DNA from: Planctomycetota bacterium
Lineage (GTDB): Bacteria; Planctomycetota; UBA8742; SKZP01
DNA length: 15,087 bases
Direction of reading: 5' to 3'
Assembly: GCA_007127275.1 (NCBI GenBank)
Contig: SKZP01000659.1
Span: forward strand, 1-15,087
How positions within the stretch are numbered: the stretch's first letter is position 1; every line of letters begins with the position of its first letter. A program made the position numbers and the translations under genes. This document shows, in pieces, positions 1-5,890 of this stretch. The notes under the pieces were generated by a model that was given only the letters and a program-made list of their open reading frames with translations, was not told where the DNA came from and searched no databases.

Positions 1-2
1 AG

Positions 3-623
3 CAGCCGCGCAACTACTTCTACGACGTTGACGCCATTCGAACGGCACCGCGGGAGGCCAAGGTCGAAAACGGCGCCGTCGTCTCCGCCACCGGCGTGCG
101 CGGCGTGCGCTACCGCCGGCAGATTGAGCTGAGCACGCAACTGACGCCGGCACAAAAGGAAGATGCGTTTGCCGCTTTGGAGGAGATGCTTGCCGAGGTG
201 CGCGCCGGTAAGCTCGCCGACTTTCGGATGATCATCCGCGGCCAGCAGCGCACGACGCATTCCGACTCCGAGCAGGTTTCCGGGCGGGCGCGGGAACTCA
301 ACAAACGGGGCTTCTACTTTTTGCGCTACCACCCTGACGGGGCCAAGCCGCGCGACGTCTGGGAGATCATGCCGGAGGATACGCACAAGCGCGGCGGCAG
401 CGGGCATTTTGCGCCGTTTCCCGAGGATCTCTGCAAACTTCCCATTCTCGCGACCTGTCCTGCGGATGGCGTCGTACTCGACCCGTTCTGCGGCACCGGC
501 ACGACAAATCTTGTCGCCTACCAGCACGGACGAAAGTCCGTGGGCATCGACGTCACCGTGGACTACCTGCAAAGCGCCGCCGAGCGGACCGGCCGACATC
601 CACCAAAAGAAACCACCGCGTAA
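3..623 (+). CDS. DNA methyltransferase, C-terminal part (5' end outside window)
   Basis: The frame is open from the first bases of the window, so this is the last ~206 residues of a longer protein whose start lies upstream. It begins with [11 protein letters not shown], typical of the region after the catalytic motif in N4-cytosine/N6-adenine DNA methyltransferases. Near the end is the S-adenosylmethionine-binding motif [10 protein letters not shown] (about residues 160-168 of the visible part), followed by [15 protein letters not shown], where the acidic residue after motif I normally contacts [11 protein letters not shown] and the HFAPFPEDL stretch also fit this family. With motif I C-terminal, the catalytic (D/N/S)PP(Y/W) motif must lie upstream, out of view, so target base and specificity cannot be told. 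A helical insert (about residues 40-75 of the visible part) separates the two halves. No partner endonuclease is visible, so restriction-modification versus solitary methylase is open. Confidence 0.88.
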   Translation, partial: QPRNYFYDVDAIRTAPREAKVENGAVVSATGVRGVRYRRQIELSTQLTPAQKEDAFAALEEMLAEVRAGKLADFRMIIRGQQRTTHSDSEQVSGRARELNKRGFYFLRYHPDGAKPRDVWEIMPEDTHKRGGSGHFAPFPEDLCKLPILATCPADGVVLDPFCGTGTTNLVAYQHGRKSVGIDVTVDYLQSAAERTGRHPPKETTA

Positions 624-679
624 AAAGGTATGGTCTCCCTTGCGTTTGGCCGGCGGGTGCGCTACATCCTCGAAAAGAA

Positions 680-694
680 CGTTCGGCGCGAACG
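680..694. promoter_or_regulatory. Palindrome upstream of recA, candidate SOS/LexA-type operator
   Basis: Perfect inverted repeat CGTTCG-GCG-CGAACG lying 20 bp upstream of the recA -10 element, where the -35 region would be. GAAC/GTTC half-sites are characteristic of several LexA operator types, although the spacing here matches neither the classical Gram-positive nor the alphaproteobacterial box exactly. An extra GAAC at 677-680 abuts the left arm. The operator role is inferred from position and half-site; no lexA gene is in the window. Confidence 0.45.
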
Positions 695-714
695 AGTGTG
701 TCGGTGGCGTCGAC

Positions 715-720
715 TATACT
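715..720 (+). promoter_or_regulatory. -10 element of the recA promoter
   Basis: TATACT matches the sigma-70 -10 consensus at five of six positions. No good -35 hexamer is found 16-18 bp upstream; that area is occupied by the 680-694 palindrome. Transcription would start near 727, leaving a leader of ~58 nt before the recA ATG. The lack of a -35 suggests an activator-assisted or extended promoter, or a different sigma preference. Confidence 0.5.
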
Positions 721-784
721 TCGGCAACAGCACAGGGCAGGACCTCTTCACCACTCACCGAATCACCACTCACACGGACGAGTC

Positions 785-1954
<1,170 letters not shown>

Positions 1955-2002
1955 CGAGCGCTCATGAAGGCACGTCCGAACGTCGCGCGTTACGAGCCCG
2001 TA

Positions 2003-2027
2003 GACTGTCACAATTGAATCCGTGGGT
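2003..2027. repeat. Left module shared with the repeat cluster at 5137
   Basis: Twenty of 25 bases here match 5137-5161 (GAC-GTCAC-TTGAATCCGT framework). In both places the first palindromic hairpin begins about 20 bp further right, so the repeat unit appears larger than the hairpin. No function is evident. The block lies just downstream of recA. Confidence 0.5.
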
Positions 2028-2045
2028 GGCGCGTCGCGGGCAAAG

Positions 2046-2110
2046 CCCACGGGCTTCGCCCGTGGGTCGGATCCAGTTGCCTCCCCGACCCACGGGCTGC
2101 GGCCCGTGGG
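2046..2110. repeat. Pair of palindromic repeats in inverted orientation (cluster A)
   Basis: Two hairpins lie head to head. The first has 9-bp arms CCCACGGGC and GCCCGTGGG around TTC (2046-2066). The second has the same arms around TGCG (2089-2110). The pair also forms a larger inverted repeat, CCCGTGGGTCGG at 2059-2070 against CCGACCCACGGG at 2085-2096. This arrangement resembles bacterial REP/BIME elements. Similar copies occur at 5183, 5502-5565 and 12741. Lying between recA and the STAS gene, the hairpins could also attenuate transcription leaving recA, for which no U-tract terminator was found. Confidence 0.85.
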
Positions 2111-2246
2111 TTCTGTACTCGGTGACGCGCTCCCCGCGGGCTGCAGCCTTGGGCTCGTAGAATCAACGTTTCCCACCTGCGGGATGCACGGAGTGCTTGC
2201 GGCTGGTTCGCGGCGCTGGTACTCATTTGGGTACGGTTGTGTCCCC

Positions 2247-2696
2247 ATGTCGCCTTTTGTGAGGCGTCCGGTGAGCGAGGAGTTTGCGGTTGATGCGCGA
2301 AGTCTGCCCGCGGTGACCTCGGAGTACTTCGAGATCGCCGGCGAAGCGGACGTTACCCTCGTTACCCTGCACGGAGCGGGGCCGTCTTTGACGGATAAGG
2401 AAACGGCCGAGCATCTGCGCGTCGACTTTGCCTTGCTTGCCTCGGCCGTCCCGGCGAAGGTGAAGTTGCTGCTCGACCTTTCCGCGGTGGCGCTGCTCGG
2501 CTCGCCGGTGCTTGCCGGGCTTATCGAGTTGCAACGCAAGGTGCGCGAAACGCAGGGGCTGCTCAAGCTCGTCATCACGCAAGAGTCGCTGCACGAGACG
2601 TTTCGCGTGACGAAGCTCGAGAGTCATTTTCACATCCACGATTCCCGTCAGGGCGCCCTGGCAAGCTTCAAGGCCCCCTCATTGAATCGACGTTGA
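2247..2696 (+). CDS. STAS-domain protein (anti-sigma-factor antagonist-like)
   Basis: The 149-residue product contains a STAS fold. The strand-loop LLLDLSAVALLGSPVLAGLIELQRK (residues 74-98) matches the family core, in which a conserved Ser (here S86 of GSPV) is phosphorylated in SpoIIAA/RsbV-type antagonists. KLVITQESLHETFRVTKL follows as the usual next strand and helix. STAS proteins bind anti-sigma kinases or act as modules in stressosome-like switches. The frame is open back to 2022, but that part crosses the palindromic repeats and is unlikely to be translated. ATG 2247 has no clear Shine-Dalgarno. GTG 2271, with GAGG at 2261-2264, is a credible alternative that would shorten the protein by 8 residues. 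No RsbW-like kinase is in the window. The GTPase-like gene starts 31 bp downstream, suggesting co-transcription. Confidence 0.8.
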   Translation: MSPFVRRPVSEEFAVDARSLPAVTSEYFEIAGEADVTLVTLHGAGPSLTDKETAEHLRVDFALLASAVPAKVKLLLDLSAVALLGSPVLAGLIELQRKVRETQGLLKLVITQESLHETFRVTKLESHFHIHDSRQGALASFKAPSLNRR

Positions 2697-2727
2697 ATTG
2701 CGCAACCCGGCGCAGAGGACGAGAGCT

Positions 2728-4839
2728 ATGGCGGAGCAAACGATTCTGTTGCTGGGTATCGAGGGGTCCGGCAAGACGACGTATCTGTACCGGCTCGTGA
2801 CGAGCTACCTCGAGTCGAAGGGCCTGAGCCGCACCGAGATCGACGAGCTGGACGCGGAGAGCTTCCTAAACGAGGCGCGCAGGCACGGCGTGACCTGGGA
2901 GCCGAACAGTGCCACCGAGGCGTTTCTCGGCCAGGCCCACGAAGCGATGCGCGACGACCGCGACATCAAGCTCGACGTCAGCGAGGAGGCCGTTCCCCTG
3001 GCGATCGGCTTCACCGAATACGACTACTGGATCAAGACCGCCGAGGTGCCCGGCTCGCTCGTCACGCGCACGGCACACTTGTTGGAGCGAGGCGAGATCG
3101 AGAACGGCGACGAGGCGGTGCAGGCATACTACGCCTATCTTCGCCGCCTGCTGCGCAAGGCCGACGGCGTGCTGTTCATGCATCCGCCGCACGAACTCGG
3201 CCGCGAGGTGGAGAGCGAGATCGTGCTGCGCGCACTCGGCTCGCTCGCGCTGCGGATGAGCAAGTCGCAATTCATGCCCGTGGTGATTGTCTTCACCAAA
3301 GCTGAGCACTGGGCGCCGCCGACGCCCTCGGCGCAGACGCGTGCGGTGGCGCTTGCCTCGAATCCGTCGGTGATGGCGAAGCGCGACCGCTTCATCGAGG
3401 CGTACTGGCAGGTGCTGATGACCCACCACGGCTCGGAACTCGACCACCCCTTCTGGCGCGGGGTCACCGACCCGTACCGCACGGGCCAGAACTTCGCGAT
3501 GATTGCCGCGAACAAAGACCGCTTTGCGGATTTGCGCGCGCCGCTCGACGCCGTGGCCCGACTCAACTCGCTCAAGGGGGGCTTCTACCGCAACCTGCGC
3601 CGCCGCAACGTGACGCTTGCCACCGTCGGCTTGTTCGTCTTCGCGCTGGGGATCCTCCTTGCGCTCTACCTCCCGGCACTGTTCCATTCCCACGAGGAAG
3701 CGCTCGTGCCGGACTTTCCGAACGCGCAGTCCGTGTATGCCTGGCTGCAGGACGGCCCCAGTGGCGCCGAATTGGAGGCGGCCTTGCGGCAAATCGACTC
3801 GCGGCTATACGCGACCGAACAACGCCTGCGCGGGGCAACGGGAGCGTTCGTCCTCCCCGCGTTCAACGAATACCGGGCGTTTCTCGCCACGATCTCGGGC
3901 GTGCGGGACCGTGCGCGACTCTTGGGCAACGACGGGGCGGCTGCGATGGCCGAGGCGAGCAAGGTGGAGCATCGCGTGCTCGACGTGCTCGAGGAATGGC
4001 TCGAGCAACACGAAGGGGCCGCCGAGTCCCCCGAGGAGTTCGACTTTCGCTGGATTGCCGCGGCAGAGCGCTACGTCGACGGGCTCGCGGTCTACTTGCG
4101 CCACGCCGACCCCAGCCGTTACGACGAATGGCGCAGCGCCTGGTTGACCAAACAGTTCCACGACGTGCGCCAGAGCCTGGAGGAAACGCGCGAGCAACGC
4201 CCGACGGGGGAAGGCTACGTCGAAGCGGCCCGCCGCCAGTTGGACCTCGCCTGGCGCCACCTCGTCGACGGGCAGACGCCGCACGGCGAATCGCTGACCT
4301 ACTTGCCGCTCCGGCGCGACGAAGAGAGGTACCAGACATTGCAGGAAGCCCGTCGCTTCATCACCCGACTTCATGAGAACAGCCTCGAGATCGAGTTGCA
4401 CGTCGAGCACTACGCAAACACCTGGGACTTCCACGACGACCTTCACGACGAGCTACGCCTCGAGGTCGGCAGTGTACGCATGGCGCTCGTGGCGGACGAA
4501 ACCGCCAGCACCGACGACAAACGAGTCTACGTGCCGCAACGGGACGAGCCGTTGCGTTTCCGCTGGAACATCCACCGCTCGCCCACTCTCCGGATCAAAG
4601 ACCCCAGGCCGGGCCTGGGCGACGACTTCGACTTGTTCGAGGTTGCCGTCGAGAATTGCGTCAGCGACCTGGAGCGCGAAATGCTGCCGCTGCCGGAGTT
4701 CTTCCCCGCCGCGCTGACCGAAGCGAACACGTATGCCCACCTGGGACGGAGCACGGATCGGGAAAACCGGTTCCTAACGTTTCACCTTGTACATCCAAGC
4801 ATTCCGGAACTTCTTGACGGGCAAAGCGAGGTCCATTGA
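2728..4839 (+). CDS. Membrane-anchored P-loop GTPase-like protein
   Basis: The ATG at 2728 has gagga at 2715-2719 upstream. A TTG at 2698 in the same frame is less likely. The product has 703 residues. Residues ~1-285 look like a TRAFAC-type GTPase domain: P-loop GIEGSGKTTY (10-19), a switch-II-like TAEVPG (104-109) where Glu replaces the usual Asp of DxxG, hydrophobic strand GVLFMH, and FTKAE (189-193) in the place of (N/T)KxD. A basic stretch RRR is followed by one transmembrane helix (about 295-318). By the positive-inside rule the GTPase domain is cytoplasmic and the ~385-residue remainder extracytoplasmic. The distal part is first helical, then β-rich (from about residue 555), and might be a C2-like sandwich; that is a guess. 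The closest family I can suggest is the double-GTPase/DO-GTPase2 group, not certain. It follows the STAS gene by 31 bp. The substrate is unknown. Confidence 0.75.
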   Translation: MAEQTILLLGIEGSGKTTYLYRLVTSYLESKGLSRTEIDELDAESFLNEARRHGVTWEPNSATEAFLGQAHEAMRDDRDIKLDVSEEAVPLAIGFTEYDYWIKTAEVPGSLVTRTAHLLERGEIENGDEAVQAYYAYLRRLLRKADGVLFMHPPHELGREVESEIVLRALGSLALRMSKSQFMPVVIVFTKAEHWAPPTPSAQTRAVALASNPSVMAKRDRFIEAYWQVLMTHHGSELDHPFWRGVTDPYRTGQNFAMIAANKDRFADLRAPLDAVARLNSLKGGFYRNLRRRNVTLATVGLFVFALGILLALYLPALFHSHEEALVPDFPNAQSVYAWLQDGPSGAELEAALRQIDSRLYATEQRLRGATGAFVLPAFNEYRAFLATISGVRDRARLLGNDGAAAMAEASKVEHRVLDVLEEWLEQHEGAAESPEEFDFRWIAAAERYVDGLAVYLRHADPSRYDEWRSAWLTKQFHDVRQSLEETREQRPTGEGYVEAARRQLDLAWRHLVDGQTPHGESLTYLPLRRDEERYQTLQEARRFITRLHENSLEIELHVEHYANTWDFHDDLHDELRLEVGSVRMALVADETASTDDKRVYVPQRDEPLRFRWNIHRSPTLRIKDPRPGLGDDFDLFEVAVENCVSDLEREMLPLPEFFPAALTEANTYAHLGRSTDRENRFLTFHLVHPSIPELLDGQSEVH

Positions 4840-4874
4840 GCACGGGAAGCGGAAATGCAACGTGAGCCGGTTGG

Positions 4875-4903
4875 TTGACGTGCGAGCGTAGAACCGGTAT
4901 ACG
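4875..4903 (+). promoter_or_regulatory. Promoter of tRNA-Ser
   Basis: TTGACG (4875-4880), a 17-bp spacer and TATACG (4898-4903) form a near-consensus sigma-70 promoter. The predicted start near 4910 leaves a ~12-nt 5' leader before the mature tRNA at 4922. Confidence 0.78.
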
Positions 4904-4921
4904 GGACACGGCGAACGAAAT

Positions 4922-5008
4922 GGAGAGGTGCCAGAGTGGTCGATTGGGTCGGTTTCGAAAACCGATGAGCCCGCAAGGGTTCCGTGGGTTCGAATCCCAC
5001 CCTCTCCG
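4922..5008 (+). tRNA. tRNA-Ser, anticodon CGA
   Basis: An 87-nt class II tRNA. The acceptor arms GGAGAGG and CCTCTCC pair over all 7 bp with discriminator G at 5008. The anticodon stem TCGGT/ACCGA encloses TTCGAAA, giving anticodon CGA at 4956-4958 (reads UCG, serine). A long variable arm (GAGCCCGCAAGGGTTC) and the T arm GTGGG-TTCGAAT-CCCAC are intact. The long variable arm and the anticodon both indicate serine. CCA is not encoded, so it must be added after transcription. Confidence 0.97.
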
Positions 5009-5017
5009 TCAACGCTT

Positions 5018-5052
5018 AATGGCGATGCCGCGACCGTCGGCATCGTCATTTT
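5018..5052 (+). terminator. Rho-independent terminator after tRNA-Ser
   Basis: A 13-bp stem with one G-T pair (5018-5030 with 5038-5050; core CGATGCCG/CGGCATCG) and a 7-nt loop. It runs into TTTT at 5049-5052 and another TTT shortly after. It starts 10 nt after the tRNA end. Confidence 0.8.
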
Positions 5053-5136
5053 CGTTTCAGGACGTTCGCGGCCTTCCGCATCATACTCAGCCACTGGTAT
5101 TCAGCGAGAATCACCAGCTTTCACGGGCATGACTGG

Positions 5137-5161
5137 TTGACCGTCACGTTTGAATCCGTAG
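5137..5161. repeat. Left module matching 2003-2027
   Basis: Twenty of 25 bases agree with 2003-2027, in the same orientation and at the same distance (~20 bp) from the first hairpin to the right. Together the two copies define a repeat unit of at least ~65 bp. Confidence 0.5.
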
Positions 5162-5182
5162 GCGTGCAGGTGACTACCAAGA

Positions 5183-5261
5183 CCACGGGCTTCGCCCGTG
5201 GGTCGGGGCGCAAACAGGATCCGACCCACGGGCGAAGCGGGCGAGGCCCACGGGCTTCGCC
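5183..5261. repeat. Palindromic repeat cluster B
   Basis: Three units. The first is a full hairpin with 8-bp arms CCACGGGC/GCCCGTGG around TTC (5183-5201). The second is an inverted partial unit (5217-5238) that is the exact reverse complement of 2053-2074 in cluster A over 22 bases. The third starts CCCACGGGCTTCGCC at 5247 but its right arm has decayed. The decay suggests old insertions rather than a maintained site. Confidence 0.8.
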
Positions 5262-5323
5262 ACGTGAGGGGTGCAGCCGGCTCTTGTTGCAGCAAAAAAA
5301 TTTGGACGGAACCACGTACGCTG

Positions 5324-5336
5324 GGCGGGCCTCCGT
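5324..5336. repeat. Short shared element GGCGGGCCTCCGT, copy 1
   Basis: This 13-mer recurs exactly at 13469-13481 in the same orientation. Both copies follow a TAC-containing stretch (CGTACGCT here, CATACATA there) and are followed by CG-rich sequence. It may be a second dispersed repeat family, but two copies of a short GC-rich word are weak evidence. Confidence 0.35.
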
Positions 5337-5501
5337 CGCCGCCCTACCCATCCCGCCGGCGGAATGCGGCGGCGCATTCATTCAGCATGCGGGTTGCACG
5401 CCGACGGTTCCTAGCTGGTTCGTAGCCCACAGGGAGGGCGCGGAGGCTCGCCCAACGTTCGCACGACGTTCTAATCCGCGAGCCTTTGGTATCCGGAAAG
5501 G

Positions 5502-5565
5502 CCCACGGGTCACGGCCCGAGGCTCGAATCCCTCAACGCGTGGGATTCACGGGCCGCGGCCCGTG
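5502..5565. repeat. Palindromic repeat cluster C
   Basis: A degenerate unit begins at 5502 (CCCACGGGTCACGGCCCGAGG-like, right arm damaged). A perfect 18-bp palindrome, CACGGGCC-GC-GGCCCGTG, lies at 5548-5565. These share the CACGGGC/GCCCGTG core of clusters A, B and D. Confidence 0.75.
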
Positions 5566-5657
5566 GGCTTGAAATTTCGAACCTCAATGCGGGGATTAGA
5601 TTTCGTGGCCCAACATAAGCGGGCGGCACCCCGGGGCGCTTCGGCGCTTCTGCGCAC

Positions 5658-5686
5658 TTGAATTTTGAAGTCCGCTTCGCTACCAT
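5658..5686 (+). promoter_or_regulatory. Possible promoter for the HEAT/receiver-like gene
   Basis: TTGAAT (5658-5663), a 17-bp spacer and TACCAT (5681-5686). Each hexamer matches the sigma-70 consensus at four of six positions. The leader would be ~200 nt. This is the best candidate seen upstream of the 5891 start, but not a strong one. Confidence 0.35.
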
Positions 5687-5890
5687 GCGCCTTTCATCCC
5701 CCGCACATCCGGAAACGTCCCCTTCCTTGCTACGAAGGTGCCTCTGGCCAGGGTTGCCCTCACGTGCGCCTCTTGCTTACTCGCCACCGCTCGACCACGG
5801 CGGTAGCGAAGCCCACGTCGCGCACAACTCGAAGCGCCCCCGCCGAGCCTTTCGTATCCGTCACGAACGCCCCTGATGAGGGAGAGCCCC

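Larger units (their letters stand above)
5053..5890. other. Gene-poor intergenic stretch with repeat remnants
   Basis: About 840 bp between the tRNA terminator and the HEAT-protein start. It holds palindromic repeat clusters B and C, the left module matching 2003-2027, a GGCGGGCCTCCGT element and a possible promoter at 5658-5686. The open frames here (for example 5137-5661) read through the palindromes, lack a convincing ribosome-binding site and show no recognisable protein pattern. I see no gene in it. Confidence 0.7.

Noticed and set aside
4774..5094. Minus-strand open frames reading GFEPTEPLRAHRFSKPTQSTT across the tRNA
   Set aside because: They are the antisense of tRNA-Ser; this peptide pattern is a common annotation artefact.
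2046..5565. CRISPR-like reading of the repeated CCCACGGGC units
   Set aside because: Units are irregularly spaced, in both orientations and of variable sequence; no regular spacers and no cas genes.
5137..5661. Plus-strand open frame of 174 codons
   Set aside because: It reads through palindromic repeat clusters B and C, has no good ribosome-binding site and no recognisable protein pattern.
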